From Acidovorax soli (GTDB taxonomy: Bacteria; Pseudomonadota; Gammaproteobacteria; Burkholderiales; Burkholderiaceae_C), in NCBI RefSeq assembly GCF_014207955.1, contig NZ_JACHLK010000018.1:54851-118850 (forward strand): 64,000 bases of DNA. The letters run 5' to 3'. Shown piece by piece: positions 8,649 to 17,311 of the stretch; within the stretch, counting starts at the first letter, position 1; every line of letters begins with the position of its first letter. A model generated the notes under the pieces. It did no database searches. It was not told where the DNA came from and saw nothing but the letters and a program-made list of their open reading frames with translations. Made by a program: the position numbers and the translations under genes.

Positions 8649-9455
8649 ATGAGCACACCCCCTTCCACGGCCCGGGTGGCCGACCGCCGCCAGCGCGTCC
8701 AGTCCGCCGAAATGGGCCTGAGCGTCCTCAAGGCCCTGACCCGCCTGGGCGGCGCCGCCAGCCTGACCGCCACCGCCGCCGAGGTGGGCGAGAGCCCCGC
8801 CAAGGTGCACCGCTACCTGGCCAGCCTGTGCCAGCAGGGCTTTGTCGAGCAGTCGCCCACCAACCAGCACTACTACCTGGCGCAGGAGTCCATCGCCATC
8901 GGCCTGGCGGCCCTGCGCCAGTGCGACCCGATCCGCCTGGGCGAGGCCTCGCTGCAGCGCCTGCGCCAGGCGCTGGAGGTGACGGCCTTCCTCGCGGTGA
9001 TGGGCAACAAGGGCGCCACCGTGCTGCGCATGGAAGAGCCCACGCTGCCGGTCACCGTGAACATCCGCGCGGGCTCGGTGCTGTCCACGCTGTGGTCGGC
9101 CACGGGCCGGGTGTTTTTGGGCTATTCCAACGACCGGCAGGTCACCGACATGGCCGAGCAAGAGCTGGCCGAGGCGTCCGCCGAGCGGCGCGCGCAGCTC
9201 GACGGCACACGGCCGGTGGAGCAATTGCGCCAGCAGGTGCGCGCGCGCGGCTGGGCCATGGCCAACGACTCGCTGCTCAAGGGCATCAGCGCGCTGGCGG
9301 CGCCGGTGTTCGATGCCACCGGCAATGTCTGTGCCTGCCTGACCACGCTGGGGGCCACGGGCGGCTTCGACCTGCGGCCCGATGGTGCCATCTGCCCCGC
9401 CCTGCTGCAGGAGGCGCGCCTGATCAGCCGGGCCATGGGCTACCAGGGCCACTAG
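8649..9455 (+). CDS. IclR-family transcription regulator
   Basis: This is a 268-residue regulator. An N-terminal winged helix-turn-helix covers about residues 15-85 (TATAAEVGESPAKVHRYLAS). The C-terminal IclR effector domain includes LPVTVNIRAGSVLSTLWSAT and a final part with APVFDATGNVCACLTTLG. IclR proteins usually control adjacent catabolic genes and bind short palindromes. It sits between a divergent Bug receptor and a downstream P450-reductase gene on the same strand. A perfect palindrome at 9482-9502 is the best operator candidate. The effector is unknown. Confidence 0.92.
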   Translation: MSTPPSTARVADRRQRVQSAEMGLSVLKALTRLGGAASLTATAAEVGESPAKVHRYLASLCQQGFVEQSPTNQHYYLAQESIAIGLAALRQCDPIRLGEASLQRLRQALEVTAFLAVMGNKGATVLRMEEPTLPVTVNIRAGSVLSTLWSATGRVFLGYSNDRQVTDMAEQELAEASAERRAQLDGTRPVEQLRQQVRARGWAMANDSLLKGISALAAPVFDATGNVCACLTTLGATGGFDLRPDGAICPALLQEARLISRAMGYQGH

Positions 9456-9462
9456 GGTAAAC
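9452..9462. repeat. Right copy of inverted 11-mer flanking iclR
   Basis: CTAGGGTAAAC overlaps the iclR stop codon and is the exact reverse complement of the copy at 8620-8630. Confidence 0.5.
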
Positions 9463-9481
9463 CCGTAATTTTGAATTCATA

Positions 9482-9502
9482 TTGCGTAATACATTTACGC
9501 AA
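9482..9502. promoter_or_regulatory. Palindromic operator candidate upstream of the P450 gene
   Basis: TTGCGTAA-TACAT-TTACGCAA is a perfect 8-bp inverted repeat with a 5-bp spacer. It ends against the ribosome-binding site (AAAAGGAG) of the P450 gene. Its position and size fit an IclR-type operator that would repress when bound. Confidence 0.65.
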
Positions 9503-9515
9503 AAGGAGATTCACG

Positions 9516-11855
9516 ATGACTGCCCCCGCCAACGCCTCCCGCTGCCCGGTCGACCATGCCGCGATGGCCGCCGCCCTGAAGAGCCCCACGGGTTGCCCGG
9601 TGAGCGCGCGCGCGGCGGCCTTTGACCCGTTTGCCCCCAGCTACCAGCAGAACCCCGCCGAGGTGGTGCGCTGGGCGCGCGAGGAAGAGCCCGTCTTCTA
9701 CAGCCCCGAGCTGGGCTACTGGGTGGTGACACGCTACGAGGACGTGAAGGCGGTGTTCCGCGACAACCTCCTGTTCTCGCCCTCCGTGGCGCTGGAGAAG
9801 ATCACGCCCGCCACCGGGGAGGTGATGGACATCCTCAAAAGCTATGGCTTTGCGATGAACCGCACCATGGTCAACGAGGACGAGCCCGACCACATGGCGC
9901 GCCGCCGCCTGCTGATGGACGCCTTCATGCCCGAGCGGCTGATGGACTACGAGCAGCCCATCCGCGACCTGGCGCGCAAATACATGGACCGCTTTGTCGA
10001 CAAGGGCCGCGCCGACCTGGTGGCGGAGATGTTCTACGAGATCCCGTTGACCATTGCGCTGCACTTCCTGGGTGTGCCCGACGAAGGGGCCGAGCAACTG
10101 CGCCACTTTGCCGTGGCCCACACCCTGAACACCTGGGGCCGGCCCACGGCGCAGGAGCAATTGGAGATCGCGCACAACGTGGGCCGCTTCTGGCAGACGG
10201 CCCAGGGCATCCTGGACACCATGATGGCGAAGCCCGACGGCGAAGGCTGGATGTACGACTCCATCCGCCAGCACCACGCGCACCCGGACATCGTGACCGA
10301 GTCCTACCTGCGCTCGATGATGATGGCCATCCTGGCTGCCGCGCACGAGACCACCTCCAACGCCACGGCCAACGCCTTCATGACCCTGCTGTCGCACCGC
10401 GAAGCCTGGGAGGAAATCTGCGCGCAGCCCGCGCTGATCCCCAATGCGGTGGAGGAATGCCTGCGCGTGGCGGGCTCCATCATCGCCTGGCGGCGCATGG
10501 CCACGCGCGACACGGTGGTCGGCGGCGTGGAGATTCCCAAAGGCGGCAAGCTGCTGCTGTTCCAGGCCTCGGCCAACGCGGACGCCAGCCATTTCGAGGA
10601 CCCCGACCGCGTGGACCTGCACCGCGAGAACGCGGTGGAGCACCTGACCTTCGGCTACGGTGCGCACCAGTGCATGGGCAAGAACATCGGTCGCATGCAG
10701 ATGCGCATCTTCCTCGAAGAGTTCGTGCGCCGCCTGCCGCACATCCGGCTGGTCGAGGGGCAGCAGTTCGATTTCCTCTCCAACACCTCGTTCCGTGGCC
10801 CTTCGGCGCTGTGGGTGCAGTGGGACCCGCTGCACAACCCCGAACGGCTGGCCAACCAGGCACCTGCCGTGCTCGCCAAGTTCCAGATCGGCCCGCCACC
10901 CAAGGATGGCATTGCACGTGCCGTGGTGGTCAAGGACAAGATCGCCGAAGGCGAAGGCCTCTACCGCTTTGTGCTGGCCGCTGCCGGTACCACCCCGCTG
11001 CCCACCTGGACGGCAGGCTCGCACATCGACCTGATCGCCGGGGGCCACCGGCGCAAATACTCGCTGTGCGGCGCGGGCGCCCACCCGGGCTGCTACGAGA
11101 TCGTGGTGCAGCGCGAGGAAGACGGGCGCGGCGGCTCGCGCCACTTCTGCGACACCCTGCAGCCCGGTGCCGAAATCCAGCTGGCCGGGCCCAAGAACCT
11201 CTTCCGCATCGACGAGGCGGGCGCCCACCACATCCTGCTGGCTGCGGGCATCGGCATCACGCCCATCCTGGCCATGGCCGACCGGCTCAAGGCCCTGGGC
11301 CTGCCGTACGAGCTGCACTACGCCGGCCGCGCGCGCCAGAACATGGCGCTGCTGGACCGGGTGCTCAAGGACCATGCCGGCCACGCCACCCTGCACATCA
11401 AGGCCGAGGGCGCGCGCATGGACCTCCCCGCCCTGCTGCAGCAGGTGGACGGCAGCACCCGCGTCTACGCCTGCGGGCCGGACCGGTTGATTGCCGAACT
11501 CGAAACCCTGGCCGAGCATTGGCCCGAGGCCGTGCTGCGCTTCGAGCACTTCAGCACCGACAACGCGGCGCTGGACCCGAGCAAGGAGCATGCGTTCACC
11601 GCCGAGCTCAAGGACTCGGGCCTCACCATCGAGGTGCCGCGCCACCAGACCCTGCTGCAGGCGCTGCAGGCCGCCGGTGTTGATGTGCCCTGCGACTGCG
11701 GCGAGGGCCTGTGCGGTGCCTGCGAGGTGCAGGTGGCCGGCGGCGACATCGACCACCGCGACAAGGTGCTCAGCAAGACCGAGCGCCAGGCCAACCAGCG
11801 CATGATGGCCTGCTGCTCGCGGGCCGCGGGCGAACGGGTGGTGCTGTTCCTGTGA
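9516..11855 (+). CDS. Self-sufficient cytochrome P450 fused to phthalate-dioxygenase-type reductase (CYP116B-like)
   Basis: This 779-residue fusion should hydroxylate an organic substrate using NAD(P)H and O2 with no separate redox partner. The P450 domain (about residues 1-450) has AAHETTSN in the I helix, the ExxR motif as ECLR, and the heme-thiolate loop FGYGAHQCMG. The reductase follows: FMN-binding RKYSLCG, the NAD(P)H-binding LLAAGIGITP and YACGP, then a C-terminal plant-type [2Fe-2S] domain with CGEGLCGAC and a later Cys in MMACC. Length and domain order match CYP116B enzymes. The ATG at 9516 follows AAAAGGAG. Regulation by the upstream IclR protein is inferred. The substrate is unknown; CYP116B members commonly oxidise herbicides or aromatics. 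Confidence 0.94.
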   Translation: MTAPANASRCPVDHAAMAAALKSPTGCPVSARAAAFDPFAPSYQQNPAEVVRWAREEEPVFYSPELGYWVVTRYEDVKAVFRDNLLFSPSVALEKITPATGEVMDILKSYGFAMNRTMVNEDEPDHMARRRLLMDAFMPERLMDYEQPIRDLARKYMDRFVDKGRADLVAEMFYEIPLTIALHFLGVPDEGAEQLRHFAVAHTLNTWGRPTAQEQLEIAHNVGRFWQTAQGILDTMMAKPDGEGWMYDSIRQHHAHPDIVTESYLRSMMMAILAAAHETTSNATANAFMTLLSHREAWEEICAQPALIPNAVEECLRVAGSIIAWRRMATRDTVVGGVEIPKGGKLLLFQASANADASHFEDPDRVDLHRENAVEHLTFGYGAHQCMGKNIGRMQMRIFLEEFVRRLPHIRLVEGQQFDFLSNTSFRGPSALWVQWDPLHNPERLANQAPAVLAKFQIGPPPKDGIARAVVVKDKIAEGEGLYRFVLAAAGTTPLPTWTAGSHIDLIAGGHRRKYSLCGAGAHPGCYEIVVQREEDGRGGSRHFCDTLQPGAEIQLAGPKNLFRIDEAGAHHILLAAGIGITPILAMADRLKALGLPYELHYAGRARQNMALLDRVLKDHAGHATLHIKAEGARMDLPALLQQVDGSTRVYACGPDRLIAELETLAEHWPEAVLRFEHFSTDNAALDPSKEHAFTAELKDSGLTIEVPRHQTLLQALQAAGVDVPCDCGEGLCGACEVQVAGGDIDHRDKVLSKTERQANQRMMACCSRAAGERVVLFL

Positions 11856-11865
11856 TCCCCGGCGC

Positions 11866-11896
11866 GAACGCCTTGCCCCATGGGGGCATGGCGTTC
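11866..11896. terminator. Strong hairpin between convergent genes
   Basis: GAACGCC pairs with GGCGTTC and an inner GCCCC pairs with GGGGC. The hairpin lies between the P450 stop and the stop of the convergent gene at 11895. There is no run of T, so it may be a weak or factor-assisted terminator. Confidence 0.4.
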
Positions 11897-12752
11897 AACC
11901 AGCCTTCGCTGGGGCGCCGGCCTTGGCCTGGCCCCGGGCCTGGGCTTCGGTCTTGAGCGACTTCCAGAGGCCCCAGACCTCGCGCAGCACCTGCGACGTG
12001 GCCTCTGCCTCCACACCGTGGCGCAAGGACTCCGCAAAGCGCAAACGCGGTGCCGGGTCGCAGCTGAGCTTGTGCGGCACGCGGTAGTTGTCGATCTTCT
12101 TGAACAAACCGTGCAGGCTGGACTGCAGCCGCGCTGCCCGGTCGTCATTCCACCCGACGTGCTCCTCGGTCGTGACCAGGCGCTTGCCCTTGAGCGCCAG
12201 CGGGGCCTGGGCCAGCAGCTGGTAGAACAGGTCGATGGTCCGGCTGGTGAACATGTCGGTCAGGCCGGCAATGCCGTACTCGCCCCGGGCCTCGCCCGCG
12301 AGCCAGAATTCACTCTCGTGTATCCACTCGCCCAGGTACAAGCTTACTTGGGACGGTGCATGCCGCTCGAAGCCGAGGAAGCGGATCAGAGCAACGTGGT
12401 CATCGACGGCCAGGCCATAGGGCTGCGAGTCCCGGCTGAGCAGGTCATGGAGGAAGGGGTCGGCAAACGCCCTGCCCGACTCCTCGGACCGGACAAGCTC
12501 CTCGGTTTCGCTGTCCCTGAAGTGGCTGCGCGCCTCGATCGCCGCTTGCCAGTGCGCCTCGCCCTGCAAAGGGCTCCAGATCAACTGGCGGCAGCGGATG
12601 AACTTGTCGGGGGATTCCACGACCTTGCCCTCGAAAAACAGGGCCCTCAGCTGCTTGAGCTCTTCCTTGCGGCACCAGTCGAAATAGTCGGCCTGTTCCA
12701 GCCGGTCCCACAGGTCCTGTCGGGTATGGCCGTCAATGGCTTGGGCGTCCAT
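11895..12752 (-). CDS. Conserved-looking hypothetical protein, function unknown
   Basis: This is a 285-residue soluble protein that I do not recognise. It is rich in charged residues and aromatics (for example QADYFDWCRKEELKQLRALF near the start), with no signal peptide and no membrane segment. The C-terminus is Ala/Gly/Lys-rich. The frame is open to 12944, but the ATG at 12752 has AGGGAG upstream and starts the coherent sequence (MDAQAIDGHTRQDLWDRLEQ). It is divergent from the amidase, with about 210 bases between, and convergent with the P450 gene. Confidence 0.75.
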   Translation of the reverse strand: MDAQAIDGHTRQDLWDRLEQADYFDWCRKEELKQLRALFFEGKVVESPDKFIRCRQLIWSPLQGEAHWQAAIEARSHFRDSETEELVRSEESGRAFADPFLHDLLSRDSQPYGLAVDDHVALIRFLGFERHAPSQVSLYLGEWIHESEFWLAGEARGEYGIAGLTDMFTSRTIDLFYQLLAQAPLALKGKRLVTTEEHVGWNDDRAARLQSSLHGLFKKIDNYRVPHKLSCDPAPRLRFAESLRHGVEAEATSQVLREVWGLWKSLKTEAQARGQAKAGAPAKAG

Positions 12753-12964
12753 GTCTTTGTTTGCTCCCTGGATGGTGGCGGCGCAGCGGCGATGGGCCCT
12801 GCGTTCCGCATGGAGGGATTCTAGGGAGCCCTGCGCCCGCCGCACTGGACAACTTGTCCATCGAACGCCGCCCAGCCACGCCCTCCTCAATCCTGGGGAT
12901 ACCGCACGCGGGCCCCCGCCGATAACCTGAAGACTCCATGCCATCGACCTTCAGGAGCGCCTTC

Positions 12965-14521
12965 ATGAGCCACCCCTCGCACCAGCCCCGCCGCCGGTTT
13001 CTGCAACACACCGGTGCACTGGCCGGCACCCTCAGCGCCCCGGCCTGGCTGGCCGCGTGTGCCAGCACAGCCCCCACGCCGTCGGACCCCACCCAGCTGA
13101 CCTCTGCCCAGGCCATTGCGCAGATCAAGGGCGGGCAACTCCAAGCCGTGGACTATGTGGCCGCGCTGGCGGCGCGCGCCAAGGCGCTGCAGTCGCTCAA
13201 TGCCCTCATCACCCTCGACGAAGCGGGCGCCCTGGCTGCTGCCCGGCGCATCGATGCGGCGCGTGCCTCGGGTGCCACGCTCGGTCCGCTGGCGGGCCTG
13301 GTGATCGTGGCCAAGGACAACATCAACACGGCCGACCTGCCCACCACGGGCGGCACGCCCGCGCTGCAGGGCTTCAAGCCCCCGCGCACCGCGCCCTCGC
13401 TGCAAAAGCTGATCGACGCGGGCGCCATCGTGCTGGGCAAGGCCAACCTGCACGAGCTGGCCTTTGGCATCACCAGCACCAACCTGTCGCCCTTTGCCGG
13501 GCCGGTGGGCAACCCGTATGACCCCACACGCATCCCCGGCGGCTCTTCGGGCGGCACGGCCGCAGCCATTGCCGCGCGCATGGTGGCGGCCGGCCTGGGC
13601 ACGGACACGGGCGGCTCCACCCGCGTGCCGGCCGCCCTGTGCGGCATCGTGGGCCTGCGCCCCTCGGTGGGCAATGGCGGGGCCGAGCGCCGCTACCACG
13701 ACCCGCTGGCCGTGGTGCCCATCAGCCACACGCGGGACACCGTGGGCCCCATGGGCCGCACCGTGGCCGACGTGGCCCTGCTCGACGCGGTGATCACCGG
13801 CGATGCCAGCCTGCCCGCCCTGCCGCTCTCGCGTGTGCGCCTGGGCCTGCCGCGGCCGCTGTGGGCGGGGCTCGATGCATCCCTGGCCACCGTGGTGAAT
13901 GCCGCCCTGACCAGGCTGCGCGCAGCCGGCGCCACGCTGGTGGAGGTGGACATGGCACAGCTGATGCCGCTCAACGAGAAGATGTCGTTCCAGATCGCGC
14001 TGCACGAGCCCGTGGCCGATCTGCCCGCCTACCTGGCGGCCAACAACGCACCCGTGAAGACGGTGGCCGGCATCGCGGCCAAGGTCGCCAGCCCCGATGT
14101 GCAGGGCGCTTTCGGTGCCATCCAGGCCGATGCCTTCGGCGCCGCCTACCCCGAGGCCATGGCCGTGCACCGGCCGCAGCTGCAGGCGCTGTATGCCAGC
14201 ACCTTCGCGCAGGGCAAGTTCGATGCCCTGCTGTTCCCGACCACGCCGCTGCCGGCCGTGCCCATGGACAAGGCCAAGGGCTCGTCCACCGTCAAGCTCA
14301 ATGGCGGGGCGGATGCAGACACCTTCGCCACCTTCATCCGCAACACCGACCCGGGCAGCAATGCGGGCATTCCGGGCCTCTCGGTGCCTGCGGGCCTGAC
14401 CAGCGCCGGCCTGCCGGTGGGGCTGGAACTGGACGGCCCGGTGGGCAGCGACCGCAAGCTGCTGGCGATTGGCCTGGAAATCGAGAAGCTTCTGGGCAGC
14501 GTGCCCGCGCCGAAGATTTAA
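12965..14521 (+). CDS. Exported amidase (amidase signature family), possible Tat lipoprotein
   Basis: This is a 518-residue amidase-signature hydrolase. The Ser-cisSer-Lys triad is visible: Lys in VIVAKDNINT, the glycine-serine loop GGSSGGTAAA, and the nucleophile region TDTGGSTRVPAALCG. The N-terminus has a twin-arginine signal (RRRFLQHTG) ending in WLAAC, which fits a lipobox, so the enzyme is probably anchored or released outside the cytoplasm. The ATG at 12965 follows AGGAG. The substrate amide is not predictable. Its stop codon overlaps that of the convergent LysR gene by three bases. Confidence 0.92.
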   Translation: MSHPSHQPRRRFLQHTGALAGTLSAPAWLAACASTAPTPSDPTQLTSAQAIAQIKGGQLQAVDYVAALAARAKALQSLNALITLDEAGALAAARRIDAARASGATLGPLAGLVIVAKDNINTADLPTTGGTPALQGFKPPRTAPSLQKLIDAGAIVLGKANLHELAFGITSTNLSPFAGPVGNPYDPTRIPGGSSGGTAAAIAARMVAAGLGTDTGGSTRVPAALCGIVGLRPSVGNGGAERRYHDPLAVVPISHTRDTVGPMGRTVADVALLDAVITGDASLPALPLSRVRLGLPRPLWAGLDASLATVVNAALTRLRAAGATLVEVDMAQLMPLNEKMSFQIALHEPVADLPAYLAANNAPVKTVAGIAAKVASPDVQGAFGAIQADAFGAAYPEAMAVHRPQLQALYASTFAQGKFDALLFPTTPLPAVPMDKAKGSSTVKLNGGADADTFATFIRNTDPGSNAGIPGLSVPAGLTSAGLPVGLELDGPVGSDRKLLAIGLEIEKLLGSVPAPKI

Positions 14522-15426
14522 CCGGGGCTCACCGCGTCGGTGAACAGCGCGCGCAGCCAGCGGTGGCCCGCGTCCTCCTGCACGCGGGCATGCCAGGCCA
14601 TGGCCAGGTTGAACACCGGTATCTCGAAGGGCACGGGCAGGATCTCCAGAATGGCCGCATAGCGGCGCAGCAGCTGGCTGGGCAGCGTGGCCACGCAGTT
14701 GGTGTGGGTGAGCACCAGCGCCACCTGGTTGTAGCTGGGCACGGTGACGACCACCTTGCGGCTGCGCTGCTGTGCGGCCAGCAAATCGTCGATCTGGCTG
14801 TGCGGGTGGCCCACCTGCGAGACCAGCACATGCGGCAGGCTGCAGTACTCGTCGAGCGTGGCGGGCGCAGGGCCACGCGGGTGGCCGATGCGCTGCGCCA
14901 TCTCGAAGCGGTCACCCATCAGGTAGCGCGACTTGAGCGGGCCGGGCACCTTGCCCACATCGCCCAGGTACAGGTCGACCTCACCGCGCTCCATGCGCTC
15001 CACCAAGCCGGAATCGGCCGCGGGCACAAAGCTCACGCGCAGATCGGGGTTGCCGATGGCCGCAATGCGGCCCAGTGCCGGCAGGCCCAGGATGCTGAAC
15101 ACGCTGTCATTGGCCGCGATCACGAAGGCGCGGCGCGCGGTGGCGGGGTCAAAACTTTCGCCCAGCTCTACCGCGCCGCGCAACTGGTTCAGCGCCTCGC
15201 TGAGCCGGGGTTTCAACTCCAGCGCGCGGTGTGTGGGCACCATGCCCCGGCCGTTCTCGGCGGGCACGAGCAAAGGGTCTTCGAACAGGTCGCGCAGCTT
15301 GGCCAACTGGCCCGACAGGCTGGGCTGGCTGATGTTCAGGCGCCGCGCCGCGCGGGTGACGTTGAGTTCGTCGAGCAGCGCGTCGAGCGAGATCAAGAGC
15401 GGCAGATCGGAACGCCGTATATCCAT
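14518..15426 (-). CDS. LysR-family transcription regulator
   Basis: This is a 302-residue LysR-type regulator. The helix-turn-helix is LNVTRAARRLNISQPSLSGQ near residues 20-40; the rest is a two-lobed effector-binding domain. The ATG at 15426 is preceded by TAGGAGG, which decides the start over an upstream in-frame TTG. It is divergent from the glutathione S-transferase gene with 99 bases between them, so it probably controls the GST/hydrolase pair. It is convergent with the amidase. Confidence 0.92.
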   Translation of the reverse strand: MDIRRSDLPLLISLDALLDELNVTRAARRLNISQPSLSGQLAKLRDLFEDPLLVPAENGRGMVPTHRALELKPRLSEALNQLRGAVELGESFDPATARRAFVIAANDSVFSILGLPALGRIAAIGNPDLRVSFVPAADSGLVERMERGEVDLYLGDVGKVPGPLKSRYLMGDRFEMAQRIGHPRGPAPATLDEYCSLPHVLVSQVGHPHSQIDDLLAAQQRSRKVVVTVPSYNQVALVLTHTNCVATLPSQLLRRYAAILEILPVPFEIPVFNLAMAWHARVQEDAGHRWLRALFTDAVSPG

Positions 15427-15525
15427 GGTGCCTATACCTCCTATCGGCAATTCCGACTCACGCTCTCGTGCCCATGCAGCCTATCGTTGCGCCCTCACTT
15501 CACCGCACTTGTCGCGAGCTTTCAG

Positions 15526-16209
15526 ATGATCCAATTTTATTACCACCCCACCCCCAACCCGCGCAAGGTCGCGCTGCTGCTGGAGGAACTGGGCCTGCCC
15601 TACGAGATGGTGCCGGTCGATACCTCGAAAGGCGAGCAGCACAGCATCGCCTACCGCGCCATCAACCCCAACGGCAAAGTGCCGGCCCTGGCCGATGGCG
15701 ATGCCGTGGTCTTCGACAGCGCCGCCATCCTGCTGCACCTGGCCGAGAAGAGCGGGCGCTTTCTCGGCGCGCCCGGTGCCGCAGGCCGCGCCGAAATGCT
15801 CTCGTGGCTGATGCTGGCCGCCACGGGCCTGGGCCCCTTCACCGGCCAGGCCGTGCACTTCACGCACTACGCGCCCGAGCCCAAGGACTACGCGCTGCAC
15901 CGCTACCAGTTCGAGGCCGAGCGCCACTGGGCACTGTTCGACGCGCGCCTGGCCACGCGCCGCTATGTGCTGGGGGACGACCACTACAGCATCGTCGACA
16001 TGTCGCTCTGGGGCTGGTGCGGCGGCCTGGCCTACCTGATGGGCGATGCGGCGTGGGCGAAGTTCCCGCACGTCAAGCGCCACTTCGACGAACTCAATGC
16101 CCGCCCCGCCGCCATCGCAGCCATGGCCCTGGCCACAAAGCACGCCTTCAAGGCCGAGCTCGATGCCGATGCCAAGGCGCAGCTGTTTCCGCATGGCCGG
16201 GTGGCCTGA
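15526..16209 (+). CDS. Glutathione S-transferase family protein
   Basis: This 227-residue protein has an N-terminal thioredoxin-like domain (MIQFYYHPTPNPRKVALLLE, then NPNGKVPALADGD and VVFDSAAILLHLAE) and an all-alpha C-terminal domain (YSIVDMSLWGWCGG). The pattern resembles the YfcG/Nu-like bacterial GSTs. It probably acts in glutathione-dependent detoxification or disulfide chemistry. It is divergent from the lysR gene and is followed 37 bases later by the exported hydrolase, probably in one transcript. Confidence 0.93.
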   Translation: MIQFYYHPTPNPRKVALLLEELGLPYEMVPVDTSKGEQHSIAYRAINPNGKVPALADGDAVVFDSAAILLHLAEKSGRFLGAPGAAGRAEMLSWLMLAATGLGPFTGQAVHFTHYAPEPKDYALHRYQFEAERHWALFDARLATRRYVLGDDHYSIVDMSLWGWCGGLAYLMGDAAWAKFPHVKRHFDELNARPAAIAAMALATKHAFKAELDADAKAQLFPHGRVA

Positions 16210-16246
16210 GCCCTGTCGCTGCTTTCAAACTCATATTTCTCACACC

Positions 16247-17236
16247 ATGACGATTCGCCGCTCCCTCATTTCCCTGGCCGTTGCCGCATCGCTGCTCGGC
16301 CCTGTTCTCGCCATCGCCCAGGCCCCCGCGCCTGCAGCACCGGCCAGCACGCCCCCGGCCACCCAGCAAGCCGGCTACTACCGCTTCAGCGTGGGCGGCG
16401 TGCAGGTGGTGGCCTTGTCCGATGGCACGGTGCCACAGGACCTGCATGCCCTGCTGCACATGAAGCCCGCACAGACCGACCAGCTGCTGGCGCGTGGATT
16501 TCTCGCCAACCCGGTGGAGGCCTCGATCAATGCCTACCTGGTCTACGCGGGTGACCGCCTGGCGCTGGTCGATACCGGTGCCGGCGCCTTCTTCGGCCCC
16601 GGCGCGGGCGGCAAGCTGGTGGCCAGCCTCCAAGCCGTGGGCGTGGAGCCTGCGCAGATCAACGACGTGCTGATCACCCACATCCACACCGACCACAGCG
16701 GCGGGCTGGTGGACGCGCAGGGCGAACGCGTGTTCCCCAACGCCACCATCCATGTGGGCAAGGCCGACGTCGACTTCTTCCTCGCGCCCGGCAACCAGCA
16801 AGGCGTGCGCGGCTACGACAAAGCCTACTTCCAGCAGGGCACCACCGCCCTCGGGCCGTATGTGAAATCAGGCCAGGTACGCCCCTTCACCGGCGCGGTG
16901 GAAGTCGTGCCCGGCATCCGCTCGCGCCCCACCCCGGGCCACACGCCCGGCCACGCCTTCTTCGTGCTGCAGAGCCGGGGCGAGGCGCTGGAGTTCATTG
17001 GCGACATCCTGCATGTGCAGGCCGTGCAGATGCCCCGGCCCGACGTGACCATTGCCTACGACGTGGTGCCGAGCGATGCCCGGGCGCAGCGGCTGCAGCA
17101 GTTTGCACGGCTGGCGAAGGAACGGCGCCTGGTGGCTGCGGCGCACCTGCCGTACCCGGGCGTAGGCCATCTGCGCGATGAGGGCAAGGGGAAGTATGCG
17201 TTTGTGCCGGTGGACTACCGATATCGAAATTACTAG
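16247..17236 (+). CDS. Exported metallo-beta-lactamase-fold hydrolase
   Basis: This is a 329-residue secreted metallohydrolase with a Sec signal peptide (MTIRRSLISLAVAASLLGPV...AQA). The metal-binding signature THIHTDHSGG (HxHxDH) is near residues 143-150. A later GHTPGHAFF supplies another metal-ligand His and GDILH carries the expected Asp. Members of this branch include lactonases and penicillin-type hydrolases, so the substrate is open. It lies directly after the GST gene on the same strand. Confidence 0.92.
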   Translation: MTIRRSLISLAVAASLLGPVLAIAQAPAPAAPASTPPATQQAGYYRFSVGGVQVVALSDGTVPQDLHALLHMKPAQTDQLLARGFLANPVEASINAYLVYAGDRLALVDTGAGAFFGPGAGGKLVASLQAVGVEPAQINDVLITHIHTDHSGGLVDAQGERVFPNATIHVGKADVDFFLAPGNQQGVRGYDKAYFQQGTTALGPYVKSGQVRPFTGAVEVVPGIRSRPTPGHTPGHAFFVLQSRGEALEFIGDILHVQAVQMPRPDVTIAYDVVPSDARAQRLQQFARLAKERRLVAAAHLPYPGVGHLRDEGKGKYAFVPVDYRYRNY

Positions 17237-17311
17237 CAGCGAGAGTGGAGAGGGCAAGCTTCAAAAATATGGTTAATTCCCCCATCGACACCAACCGAAA
17301 AAATCACAAAC

